DNA of 35,319 nt from Canibacter sp052085365 (GTDB lineage: Bacteria > Actinomycetota > Actinomycetes > Actinomycetales > Microbacteriaceae). The stretch lies in assembly GCA_052085365.1 (NCBI GenBank), contig JBQDFP010000020.1, forward strand, positions 1 through 35,319. The letters run 5' to 3'. The notes under the pieces were generated by a model. The model saw only the letters and a program-made list of their open reading frames with translations, made no database searches and had not been told where the DNA came from. Positions 16,333 to 23,739 of this stretch are shown here, piece by piece (within the stretch, counting starts at the first letter, position 1; the number at the start of each line of letters is the position of its first letter). A program made the translations under genes and the position numbers.

Positions 16333-16350
16333 ACGTGAGAAAGTTCACGT
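16333..16350. promoter_or_regulatory. Inverted repeat, candidate operator for mtnA operon
   Basis: ACGTGA, 6-bp spacer, TCACGT: a perfect 18-bp dyad with the size and symmetry of a dimeric repressor site. It lies upstream of the mtnA start in the only region that can hold the operon promoter. The regulator is unknown. Confidence 0.4.
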
Positions 16351-16473
16351 CACAAACTGAAATTTTACCTGAGAAATCGTTTACCTGCGTTTCCCAACTA
16401 TTCATCATCAAACCGCGCGTCGAGGCCACGCAATCATGCACTCTCGGCTTACCGTGTGAGTGTCAGAAGATAA

Positions 16474-16490
16474 CCGGCCGAGGCGGCCGG
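16474..16490. repeat. CCGGCC/GGCCGG hairpin upstream of phoH
   Basis: A perfect 6-bp GC-only stem with a 5-nt spacer lies 50 bp upstream of the phoH start. It may be a leader hairpin or a protein-binding dyad; nothing in the sequence decides which. Confidence 0.45.
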
Positions 16491-16539
16491 AACCTTGGTC
16501 GCCACGCTGTTTGGGAAATCCAGTCAGAGGAGACACGGC

Positions 16540-17910
16540 ATGCAACAGCCCAGCAAAACTATCGAGCACCTTACCCCCGACACTGAGACCCGGCAGCGCA
16601 CATATGTGCTTGACACATCGGTGCTGCTGAGTGATCCGGGAGCGTTGTTCCGATTCGCTGAACATGCGGTGGTGCTACCCGTTGTGGTCGTGTCGGAACT
16701 CGAAAAGAAACGGCATGATCCTGAAATTGGCTATTTCGCGCGCCGTGCCTTACGCATGCTGGACGATCTGCGTGAAAAGCACCTGCGGCTCGATATGTCT
16801 GTGACCGTTTCAGAAACTGGCGGGACTCTCCGCATTGAACTGAACCACTCCAATGATCAGAGCCTGCCGTCAGGCCTTCGGCTTGGCGACAACGACACCC
16901 GAATATTGACGGTGGCGGTCAACCTCGCTGCAGAAGGCCTCGAAGTGGTGGTCGTGTCGAAGGATCTCCCGATGCGTGTGAAAGCAGCCTCGCTCGGCCT
17001 TGGCGCCGAAGAGTACCGCGCAGAACAAGTATTGAGTGATGGATATACGGGCGTCCACACGGCAAGACTCACGGACGACGATATGACGAGCCTCTGGGAA
17101 GACGGCATGCTCACAATTGAAGAAGAAACTCACCCTGAGGGTGAGTTTTTTAGTTCGGGGCAACTTCAGCGCTTAAGCACCGGAACGGGCCTCGTTCTTG
17201 AAGCCATTCGAGGGTCAGCACTCGCGCGCGTTGTGAATGATCACACGATCAGACTCGTTCAGGGCGACACTGAAGTATTTGGGGTGCGCGGGCGCAGCGC
17301 AGAGCAGCGCCTGGCTATTGATCTTTTGCTTGACGAGAGCGTTGGTATTGTGTCGCTCGGTGGCCGTGCCGGCACGGGCAAGTCAGCTCTCGCCCTCGCT
17401 GCAGGGCTCGAGGCTGTGCTCGAACGTCAACAGCATCGCAAGATTATGGTGTTTCGTCCGTTGTATGCAGTGGGCGGTCAGGAGTTGGGCTATCTGCCGG
17501 GTGACCAGGGTGAAAAAATGAACCCGTGGGCGCAGGCTGTATTTGACACCCTCAGCTCAATTGTGTCGGACAACATCATCGAAGAGATTGCTGCCAGAAA
17601 CTTAATCGAAGTGCTGCCCTTGACGCATATTCGTGGGCGCTCGCTGCACGACGCGTTCGTGATTGTTGATGAGGCACAGTCGCTTGAACGCAACGTGCTG
17701 CTCACCATGCTGAGTCGCGTTGGGCAAAACTCTCGAGTGGTGCTCACACATGATGTGGCGCAACGCGACAATCTACGGGTTGGTCGGCATGACGGGGTTG
17801 CAGCAGTCATTGAGCGTTTGAAAGGCCGTTCACTATTCGGTCATGTCACCTTAACTCGTTCGGAGCGCAGCGAGATTGCGGCGCTTGTCACTGATTTACT
17901 CGAGGGATAG
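16540..17910 (+). CDS. phoH: PIN-PhoH fusion ATPase/ribonuclease
   Basis: The product has 456 residues in two domains. Residues ~20-150 are a PIN nuclease domain with TYVLDTSVLLSDPGAL (acidic D25), the SELEKKRHD turn and LGDNDTRIL. Residues ~225-456 are the PhoH ATPase with Walker A GGRAGTGKSALAL, FRPLYAVGGQELGYLPG, Walker B FVIVDEAQSLE and the sensor-like VLTHDVAQ. The PIN-PhoH pairing matches mycobacterial PhoH2 (Rv1095), an RNA helicase/RNase. The start at 16540 is set by AGAGGAG 7 nt upstream. An intrinsic-terminator-like hairpin lies in the linker at codons ~196-204. Confidence 0.93.
   Translation: MQQPSKTIEHLTPDTETRQRTYVLDTSVLLSDPGALFRFAEHAVVLPVVVVSELEKKRHDPEIGYFARRALRMLDDLREKHLRLDMSVTVSETGGTLRIELNHSNDQSLPSGLRLGDNDTRILTVAVNLAAEGLEVVVVSKDLPMRVKAASLGLGAEEYRAEQVLSDGYTGVHTARLTDDDMTSLWEDGMLTIEEETHPEGEFFSSGQLQRLSTGTGLVLEAIRGSALARVVNDHTIRLVQGDTEVFGVRGRSAEQRLAIDLLLDESVGIVSLGGRAGTGKSALALAAGLEAVLERQQHRKIMVFRPLYAVGGQELGYLPGDQGEKMNPWAQAVFDTLSSIVSDNIIEEIAARNLIEVLPLTHIRGRSLHDAFVIVDEAQSLERNVLLTMLSRVGQNSRVVLTHDVAQRDNLRVGRHDGVAAVIERLKGRSLFGHVTLTRSERSEIAALVTDLLEG
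17126..17151 (+). terminator. Intrinsic-terminator-like hairpin inside phoH
   Basis: AAACTCACCC and GGGTGAGTTT form a perfect 10-bp stem with a TGA triloop, and six T residues run from 17146 to 17151. It has the form of a canonical factor-independent terminator but lies in frame within phoH, encoding ETHPEGEFF in the linker between the PIN and ATPase domains. The structure is seen directly; termination activity is inferred. Confidence 0.65.
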
Positions 17911-17929
17911 CTCACTTTTTTGTGTGAGC
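17910..17929 (+). terminator. Short hairpin after phoH
   Basis: GCTCAC and GTGAGC pair across an 8-nt T-rich loop, directly at the phoH stop and ahead of the acyl-CoA dehydrogenase promoter. The stem is only 6 bp and no T tract follows, so termination is uncertain. Confidence 0.4.
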
Positions 17930-17954
17930 CCTGGCTGCGGTGAGTGTGCGTAAT

Positions 17955-17960
17955 TAGACT
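17955..17960 (+). promoter_or_regulatory. -10 box TAGACT, leaderless start of acyl-CoA dehydrogenase gene
   Basis: TAGACT is followed by GAGTAT (6 nt) and the ATG at 17967. There is no SD sequence. Confidence 0.6.
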
Positions 17961-17966
17961 GAGTAT

Positions 17967-19166
17967 ATGAATAATGATGTGATTACCCAGCTGCTTCCAG
18001 ATGCGCTGCTCGAACGCATCCGTAAGCGCGCAGCCGAGTACGATTCCAAAAACCAATTCTTCACCGAAGATCTTGCCGAGCTGAAAGCATCGGGTTATCT
18101 TGCAGCGTGTGTGCCGCAAAAATTTCACGGCGCGGGGCTCTCACTCACTGACTTGTCTCGGGCGCAACGCCGACTAGCTGCAGCGTCACCGGCGACCGCG
18201 CTCGGGGTGAATATGCATCTGGTGTGGGCTGCGGTGTCGAGAATCTTGTACGATCGCGATGATCACCGGTTGGACTGGATTTTTGACGAGATTGTCGCAG
18301 GGGAAATTTTTGCGTTCGGTATCTCTGAACCGGGAAACGATGCCGTCCTTATGGACGCACAAACGGTAGCTGAAGCGACGAACTCAGGGTATCTACTTAC
18401 CGGTACGAAAGTGTTTACAACCCTCTCACCGGTCTGGACCTGGCTTGGGGTACATGCCAAAACGAGCGACACCGGTGAACTTCTGTTCGGTTTTGTACGC
18501 CGAGACGGTGTGAACAGAGTGCGTGGGGTAGATCAGGGCAGCGAAGGTTTAGAGACCGGTTCGATCAGCTTCCTTGGGGAGTGGAACCCCTTGGGGATGC
18601 GGGCGACTCAAAGCTGGAACACGCAACTTCAGCGTGTGCTCTTACGCGATGAAAACATCGCAACGCGCACAGAACCCTTTAATGGAAAAGATCCGGTCAT
18701 TTTCGGTATTTTTTGTGCATTCTCGGTGCTGACGGCGTCTGTCTATGCCGGTATCGCTGATCGAGCGCTAGAACTTGCGCGTGTCGCAGCGAACCGCGAC
18801 CACACTTTTGTGGATGGAACCACCGCGCCGCTGATCACCGACCCAGATGTGGCTGCGAAACTGACCCGTGCAGTGCTTGAGCATCGTCTTTCGATTGACT
18901 CACTTGAAATGCTGGCGCGAGATGCCGACGTACTGGCTGACCGTGAGGATTGGTTTTGGGCGCTCGGTGCAGCACGCAACCGGGTCACAGATGAAGCGCG
19001 CGACGCGGTCACCGAAGCATTACGAGTTGCCGGGTCACGAGGGTTCCAGGCTGACAGTGAGCTTGCACGCCTGTACCGAGACGTGATTGCTGGGCTCTTT
19101 CACCCCACGAGTGCTCGTTCGCTTGCGGCAACCATCCGCGGCACCCTCACAGATGATTCAGACTAA
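17967..19166 (+). CDS. Acyl-CoA dehydrogenase-family flavoprotein
   Basis: The product has 399 residues with the ACAD layout. The N-terminal helical domain has LKASGYLAACVPQKFHGAGL. The middle beta domain has FGISEPGNDAV, YLLTGTKVFTTLSPVWTWLG and NPLGMRATQSW. The C-terminal helical domain has TASVYAGIADRALELARVAA. It lacks the usual YGGxGY and catalytic Glu signature of beta-oxidation enzymes; the end (RVAGSRGFQADSELARLYRDV) is nearer to the DszC/SfnB/hydroxylase-like branch. The reaction may therefore be flavin-dependent oxidation or monooxygenation of an unknown substrate. It is monocistronic, leaderless and convergent with fumC across a strong terminator. Confidence 0.82.
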   Translation: MNNDVITQLLPDALLERIRKRAAEYDSKNQFFTEDLAELKASGYLAACVPQKFHGAGLSLTDLSRAQRRLAAASPATALGVNMHLVWAAVSRILYDRDDHRLDWIFDEIVAGEIFAFGISEPGNDAVLMDAQTVAEATNSGYLLTGTKVFTTLSPVWTWLGVHAKTSDTGELLFGFVRRDGVNRVRGVDQGSEGLETGSISFLGEWNPLGMRATQSWNTQLQRVLLRDENIATRTEPFNGKDPVIFGIFCAFSVLTASVYAGIADRALELARVAANRDHTFVDGTTAPLITDPDVAAKLTRAVLEHRLSIDSLEMLARDADVLADREDWFWALGAARNRVTDEARDAVTEALRVAGSRGFQADSELARLYRDVIAGLFHPTSARSLAATIRGTLTDDSD

Positions 19167-19186
19167 GAAGTCGATTACGCCGCTAA

Positions 19187-19227
19187 AAAGGGGACGGACC
19201 CAGCGCACTGCTGTGTCCGTCCCCTTT
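19187..19227. terminator. Bidirectional terminator between acyl-CoA dehydrogenase and fumC
   Basis: AAAGGGGACGGAC pairs perfectly with GTCCGTCCCCTTT (13 bp) across a 15-nt loop, flanked by A and T runs. An outer AAGAAGT/ACTTCTT pair (19175-19181, 19228-19234) extends the stem. It serves both converging genes. Confidence 0.9.
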
Positions 19228-19245
19228 ACTTCTTGTCGTGGCTTG

Positions 19246-20649
19246 TTACTTAGCGACACCCGGGTGGGTCATCGACAGTAGATCTAGCGCCTTATCGAGG
19301 TCGCTTTCTGAAATCTCGCCACGCTCGACATAGCCGAGGTCAACAACTGCCTCACGAATGGTGATGCCCTTCGCTACGGAGTGCTTCGCAATCTTCGATG
19401 CTGCCTCGTACCCGATGAGCCGGTTCAGTGGGGTCACCGTTGAAGGGCTCATTCCTGCCAGTTCAGCGGCACGGTCAACATTCGCTTCAAGGCCGGCAAC
19501 TGTCTTGTCGGCGAGCACACGGCTTGAATTTGCAAGCAGACGGATCGACTCGAGCAGAGCAGTTCCCATAACGGGGATCTGCACGTTGAGTTCGAACGAG
19601 CCAGACGCACCAGCCCATGCGATGGTCGCATCGTTTCCGATGACACGCGCAGCAACCATGAGCACCGCTTCGGGCACCACAGGGTTCACCTTGCCAGGCA
19701 TAATTGACGAGCCAGGCTGCAGGTCGGGGATGTGTAGCTCGCCGATACCGGTGTTGGGGCCTGACCCCATCCAACGCAGGTCGTTGTTGATTTTGGTGAG
19801 TGATACCGCGATCGTGCGCAGAGCCCCTGATGCTTCGACGAGTCCGTCGCGGTTTGCCTGAGCCTCGAAGTGGTTGCGGGCTTCAGTGATTGGCAGGCCA
19901 CTCGACTGTGCGATTTCGGCGATGACCTTCTCGGGGAAGCCGAGCGGGGTGTTGATGCCGGTGCCAACCGCGGTTCCGCCTTGCGGTACTTCAGCCACAC
20001 GGGGGAGAGCTGCGAGCACCCGTTCGATGCCGTAGCGAATCTGGGCAGCATAGCCACCAAATTCTTGGCCGAGGGTAACCGGGGTGGCGTCCATAAGGTG
20101 GGTGCGCCCGGGCTTGACCGCGTCTTTCCACAGCTCTGCTTTTTCATCAAGCGCTGCAGCAAGATGCTCGAGTGCAGGCACCAGTTGCTCGATGAGTCCG
20201 CCGGTCACGGCAATGTGAACCGATGTCGGGAAGACATCATTTGACGACTGTGAAGCATTCACATGATCGTTGGGGTGCACTGAAGAGCCCAGATGACCGC
20301 TCGCGATCGTGGCAAGAACCTCGTTCATGTTCATATTGGACGAGGTACCTGAACCGGTCTGGTAAGTGTCAATCGGGAACTGGTTGTGGTGACCGCCGGC
20401 AATAACCTCGTCGGCCGCAGCAACGATTGCGTCAGCGATTTCAGCGTCAAGAATGTTTAATTCCTTGTTTGCGATCGCCGCGGCACGCTTCACACGGGCG
20501 AGTGCAACAATCTGGGCTGCTTCCAGGCCCTGACCTGAAATTGGGAAGTTCTCAACGGCGCGCTGGGTTTGTGCTGCGTACAGTGCATCTTTAGGTACGC
20601 GAACTTCGCCCATCGTGTCGTGTTCGATGCGGTACTCGTTTTCGCTCAC
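19246..20649 (-). CDS. fumC: Class II fumarate hydratase
   Basis: The product has 467 residues from the GTG at 20649. It is a class II (iron-independent) fumarase of the aspartase/fumarase superfamily. Seen: TYQTGSGTSSNMNMNEV, NDHVNASQSSNDVFPT, the KPGRTHLMDATPVTLGQE block and the signature loop GSSIMPGKVNP. The enzyme interconverts fumarate and L-malate in the TCA cycle. AAAGG lies 6 nt before this GTG. An ATG two codons upstream (20655) directly abuts the AAAGG and is unlikely to be used. Two ATCGAGA direct repeats (20669-20685) lie just upstream. Confidence 0.96.
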   Translation of the reverse strand: MSENEYRIEHDTMGEVRVPKDALYAAQTQRAVENFPISGQGLEAAQIVALARVKRAAAIANKELNILDAEIADAIVAAADEVIAGGHHNQFPIDTYQTGSGTSSNMNMNEVLATIASGHLGSSVHPNDHVNASQSSNDVFPTSVHIAVTGGLIEQLVPALEHLAAALDEKAELWKDAVKPGRTHLMDATPVTLGQEFGGYAAQIRYGIERVLAALPRVAEVPQGGTAVGTGINTPLGFPEKVIAEIAQSSGLPITEARNHFEAQANRDGLVEASGALRTIAVSLTKINNDLRWMGSGPNTGIGELHIPDLQPGSSIMPGKVNPVVPEAVLMVAARVIGNDATIAWAGASGSFELNVQIPVMGTALLESIRLLANSSRVLADKTVAGLEANVDRAAELAGMSPSTVTPLNRLIGYEAASKIAKHSVAKGITIREAVVDLGYVERGEISESDLDKALDLLSMTHPGVAK

Positions 20650-20668
20650 AATCATCCTTTGTTTGGGT

Positions 20669-20685
20669 ATCGAGAAATATCGAGA
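20669..20685. repeat. Tandem ATCGAGA direct repeat upstream of fumC
   Basis: ATCGAGA occurs twice with 10-bp periodicity (20669-20675 and 20679-20685), one helical turn apart, in the 62-bp gap between the carbonic anhydrase and fumC genes. It could be a regulator site; no regulator is known. Confidence 0.35.
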
Positions 20686-20711
20686 CGTGAATACTGGTTT
20701 TGGGGGTGTGC

Positions 20712-21377
20712 TTATACAAGCTCGGGTATCTCAAGCGGGCCAACCGCTGTGATGGGGAACGCATGGCCTTCAACCAGGCGGTATTGGCAGCCAACGATTC
20801 CGAGGTTACCTTCGGCGACCGCATCTCTCAAGATCGACGATGCACGCAAGAGATCATTCACCGTGAGTTCAAGGTGGCGACGTCCTGCTTCGTCGGCATC
20901 AATTTTTGCCGGATCGACGTACGGGGTGTCTTTGTGGTTCTTCAGCCAGACCTGTTGGACCGCGGGCAGAACAGGCTGCAGCGTGTGTTCGACCGCCTGC
21001 GGCATTTCTTCGGGGTTTTTGGTCGAGAGCTCTACGGCTGCTTTCAACGCTCCACAGCTGTCGTGTGCAAGCACAAGCACCAGAGCCGAACCGAGCTCGG
21101 TGACCGCGAATTCAATTGACGCCACAATGGATTCAGCGACAATATGCCCCATATTGCGCATAACGAATAGATCGCCAAGACCGCGATCAAAAATAATTTC
21201 TGCGGCAAGGCGTGAATCTGAGCAACCGAAGAGCGCAACATCAGGATCTTGCCCCTGCGCAAGTTGGTCACGTCGTGACGCATCTTGGTGGGGGTGGTTT
21301 GACGTGCCTGCCATAAAGCGGGAGTTACCCGCCACCATTTCTTCCCAGGCTTGTTGCGGTGTTACTCGTGGCTTCAT
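20712..21377 (-). CDS. Beta-class carbonic anhydrase
   Basis: The product has 221 residues and is a beta-carbonic anhydrase. Zinc ligands are visible: C52 with the Asp-Arg dyad in GCSDSR, and H105 and C108 in LAHDSCGA. The family motif FVMRNMGHIV lies between them. It hydrates CO2 to bicarbonate for carboxylases. The start at 21377 is fixed by AAGGAT upstream, which overlaps the DUF4245 stop. A longer frame to 21497 would run into DUF4245 coding sequence. It is likely co-transcribed with DUF4245, 10 bp upstream. Confidence 0.95.
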   Translation of the reverse strand: MKPRVTPQQAWEEMVAGNSRFMAGTSNHPHQDASRRDQLAQGQDPDVALFGCSDSRLAAEIIFDRGLGDLFVMRNMGHIVAESIVASIEFAVTELGSALVLVLAHDSCGALKAAVELSTKNPEEMPQAVEHTLQPVLPAVQQVWLKNHKDTPYVDPAKIDADEAGRRHLELTVNDLLRASSILRDAVAEGNLGIVGCQYRLVEGHAFPITAVGPLEIPELV

Positions 21378-21387
21378 AGCCGGATCC

Positions 21388-22110
21388 TTACTCGTTACTG
21401 TTTTCTGTGGAAGGTGTGCTGCCGGCCTCACCGTTTGTGGGCTGCAGACTGTCTTGCGAAAGGATCGATTCGAGAGTTTCGGATGCGAGGCTTTCAATTT
21501 CTTGTTGTGTAGCAGTGCCGCTCACAATAAGAGTGGATTGGTCGAGTTTGATGCTCAGGCCATAGAGAACATTCGAATCATCGGGGCTATCGTTCTGATG
21601 GTCATATACGGTCCATTCATGACCGTCGAGGACAGTGGTACCCGTCGATGCTTTCGTTTCGAGTCGCTGTGCAGTCCAGCGTGCATCAGCAGGCTGCATT
21701 TCTGAGTCAAAACCCTGCATAACTGCCGCGTACGCTTTATCGGGGGTGTTGTAGCCGATGTACCAGTAGGTGACCTGGTCGTCTTTAGAGAACCGAAGCT
21801 CGGCCTGTTTCGCAAGCCACCCGTCGGGTGTCTCCGGGTTCGCGAGTGCAAGCCCTGCGCTCGGCCCCGCCTGCACCGCAAGTTCATGCACATCAACATT
21901 GCGTTCGAGATAGTCGCCGGTACCCTGTGGCACGAGCAGCACAAATGCAAACATCACAGCAAGGCACACGATGAGCGACAGCACGAGGTTGTTGACTGTC
22001 TTTCGCTGACGGTAGAGGCGACTGTCTTCAGCTTTACGCGCGGCGGTCTCCTCTGGGGTTTCGGGCCGACCGAGTTCAGCTACTACCGCTGGTTTCTTAT
22101 TCTTTGCCAT
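21388..22110 (-). CDS. DUF4245 membrane-anchored protein
   Basis: The product has 240 residues. The cytoplasmic N-terminus of ~40 residues is charged (RLYRQRKTVNNL). One membrane helix follows (VLSLIVCLAVMFAFVLLVP), then a periplasmic-side domain with YLERNVDVHELAVQAG, VTYWYIGY and the WTVYDHQ block. This matches the actinobacterial DUF4245 family (Rv1100 type), of unknown function and often adjacent to xseB/xseA or glpX. The C-terminus is low-complexity and Ser/Glu-rich. The ATG lies 8 bp after the xseB stop with no good SD, so translation may depend on xseB. Confidence 0.85.
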   Translation of the reverse strand: MAKNKKPAVVAELGRPETPEETAARKAEDSRLYRQRKTVNNLVLSLIVCLAVMFAFVLLVPQGTGDYLERNVDVHELAVQAGPSAGLALANPETPDGWLAKQAELRFSKDDQVTYWYIGYNTPDKAYAAVMQGFDSEMQPADARWTAQRLETKASTGTTVLDGHEWTVYDHQNDSPDDSNVLYGLSIKLDQSTLIVSGTATQQEIESLASETLESILSQDSLQPTNGEAGSTPSTENSNE

Positions 22111-22118
22111 TGTGAGTG

Positions 22119-22397
22119 CTAAAAGGCGTCCTCAGTAAATGAGCCTTCACCGTTCGTTCCTTCTGAAGTGTCAGGTGCTTCTGATTCAGCGGTGGTTTCA
22201 GCATCTTTTTTTGCGCCCTCAAGTCGTTCTTTCGCGCGAACAAGCCACGACTCACAGCGTTCGGCAAGAGCCTCGCCACGCTCCCATAACTGCAGCGACT
22301 CTTCGAGTGTGATCCCGCCGCGCTCCAGCGTGGTCACTACCTGAACAAGCTCATCACGAGCCTGCTCATAGCTCAGCTCAGAAATTTCCGCGGTCAT
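22119..22397 (-). CDS. xseB: Exodeoxyribonuclease VII small subunit
   Basis: The product has 92 residues. The helical hairpin core is complete: SYEQARDELVQVVTTLERGG, then LEESLQLWERGEALAERCES. A disordered acidic tail of about 30 residues follows. XseB binds the large subunit XseA to form exonuclease VII, which degrades single-stranded DNA. The gene lies 10 bp after xseA. The ATG has no SD and sits 7 nt after a TAGACT box whose TAG is also the xseA stop codon. Confidence 0.92.
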   Translation of the reverse strand: MTAEISELSYEQARDELVQVVTTLERGGITLEESLQLWERGEALAERCESWLVRAKERLEGAKKDAETTAESEAPDTSEGTNGEGSFTEDAF

Positions 22398-22404
22398 GCT
22401 GCTC

Positions 22405-22410
22405 AGTCTA
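22405..22410 (-). promoter_or_regulatory. -10 box TAGACT of xseB containing the xseA stop
   Basis: On the minus strand TAGACT (22410-22405) is followed by GAGCAGC (7 nt) and the xseB ATG. The first three bases are the TAG stop of xseA, so one hexamer serves as stop codon and presumed -10. Confidence 0.55.
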
Positions 22411-23637
22411 CCGTGCTTCGCTTGCCGACTCTGGTGTCGTGCCGTGAGAGGTGGCCCCGATCTTGCCTCCGTGCAAGGTCACGGTCAGCTGAGTATCTGC
22501 CGGGGCATCATTCGGTGTAGCCAACACTTGCCCGCTCTCATTTTGCACAATCGCATACCCACGTTGCAACGTTTTCTTGGGCGAAAGCGCAGTCAGACTG
22601 CTGGTGAGTCGTGAAACTTCATGACTGCGGTCGCTGACGCTGCGCAGCATGAGGTCTTCGCTGCGTGCGATCCATCGATCAAGGTCATCCCGGTGCTGGT
22701 CAATTAACCGTGCAGGCTCAGCAAGCACCGTCCGGCTACGTATCGCCTGGAGTCGATCAATTTCAACTGAAATTAGGCGACGCAGCTGCCCCGTAATACG
22801 CTGCCGCGCCTGATCAATACCGGCTCGCTCTTCACTAATATCAGGCACCACACGTTTTGCCGCGTCAGTAGGAGTTGACGCACGCAGGTCAGCAACTTCG
22901 TCGAGCAGTGGCCGGTCAGCTTCGTGACCGATCGCGCTTACGATCGGGGTGGTTGCATCAAACGCGGCACGAATCACGGCTTCATCGCTGAACGGCAGCA
23001 GGTGCTGAAAATCTCCGCCGCCCCGCGCAACAATAATGACATCCACATCAGGGTCGGCATCGAGTATTTTGATGCCTGCAATAACTTCTTTCGCTGCGCG
23101 TTCACCCTGCACCGCCGCGTACTCCACCCGAAACTGTACATCTGGCCAGCGAAGTGATGCGTTTTGGAGTACATCCTTTTCAGCGTCAGAGTTGCGACCG
23201 GTTACCAGCCCAATTTTTTGAGGTAAGAACGGGAGCTGCTGTTTATGCTCAGCGTCGAACACTCCTTCAGCCTGAAGTGTGCGGCGCAGTCGTTCGAGCC
23301 GTTCCAGAAGCTCACCGAGCCCGACATGAGAAATGTCTTGCACTACGAACGAAAGTGACCCGCCGACGGACCAATAGTTCGGGTTCACCAACGCAACTAC
23401 ACGGTCACCCGGCGCGAAAGTTCCTGTCAATTTGCTTGACACATTTCGCCAGATTGCAATGCTTAATGTTGCATCTTGGTTCAGGTCTTTAAGCTTGCCA
23501 AAAATGTTCGATCCGCGCACATTCCACTGCGTGATTTCACCCTCAACCCACACGGACCCCATCCGTGAGATCCACTCGCTGACTTTCTTGCCAACAACGG
23601 CAACCGGCAGCGGTGACTCGCGACTGACTTCAGACAT
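22408..23637 (-). CDS. xseA: Exodeoxyribonuclease VII large subunit
   Basis: The product has 409 residues. The N-terminal OB-fold (VWVEGEITQWN, GKLKDLNQDATLSIAIWR) is followed by the catalytic region with IGLVTGRNSDAEKDVL, DVIIVARGGGDFQHLLPFSDE and IVSAIGHEADRPLLDEVADLRASTPTDAA. A coiled-coil stretch and the short C-terminal YAIVQNESG domain complete it. XseA is the catalytic subunit of exonuclease VII. The start at 23637 has GGAG 5 nt upstream; an ATG at 23667 does not. A TACGCT box at 23677-23672 would give a leader of about 28 nt. Confidence 0.96.
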   Translation of the reverse strand: MSEVSRESPLPVAVVGKKVSEWISRMGSVWVEGEITQWNVRGSNIFGKLKDLNQDATLSIAIWRNVSSKLTGTFAPGDRVVALVNPNYWSVGGSLSFVVQDISHVGLGELLERLERLRRTLQAEGVFDAEHKQQLPFLPQKIGLVTGRNSDAEKDVLQNASLRWPDVQFRVEYAAVQGERAAKEVIAGIKILDADPDVDVIIVARGGGDFQHLLPFSDEAVIRAAFDATTPIVSAIGHEADRPLLDEVADLRASTPTDAAKRVVPDISEERAGIDQARQRITGQLRRLISVEIDRLQAIRSRTVLAEPARLIDQHRDDLDRWIARSEDLMLRSVSDRSHEVSRLTSSLTALSPKKTLQRGYAIVQNESGQVLATPNDAPADTQLTVTLHGGKIGATSHGTTPESASEAR

Positions 23638-23727
23638 AGGCGCTCCGAAACGGATGAAATACGACATGATCAGCGTATCGTGTTCACCGTCAATCGAACT
23701 GTGCAGGCAGCATCCAAACTAACCGGT

Positions 23728-23733
23728 TACCGT
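23728..23733 (+). promoter_or_regulatory. -10 box TACCGT, leaderless GTG start of alarmone synthetase
   Basis: TACCGT is followed by TATGGC (6 nt) and a GTG at 23740. The next in-frame ATG (23749) has no SD. Confidence 0.45.
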
Positions 23734-23739
23734 TATGGC

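Larger units (their letters stand above)
16265..16539. promoter_or_regulatory. Divergent intergenic region mtnA-phoH
   Basis: This 275-bp gap is the longest in the window. It holds two palindromic elements: ACGTGA-N6-TCACGT at 16333-16350, about 70 bp upstream of mtnA, and CCGGCC-N5-GGCCGG at 16474-16490, 50 bp before phoH. CGGTCC repeats in tandem at about 16318-16330. No convincing coding frame or RNA gene is seen. The phoH promoter could not be assigned with confidence. Confidence 0.5.

Noticed and set aside
17146..17151. T run in phoH as a frameshift or sequencing error
   Set aside because: The frame is open and family-like on both sides of the run, so no frameshift is needed.
20569..21705. 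Plus-strand open frame of 378 codons across fumC, carbonic anhydrase and DUF4245
   Set aside because: It is antisense to three well-recognised genes, with Ser/Arg/Cys-rich composition, no family motif and no RBS.
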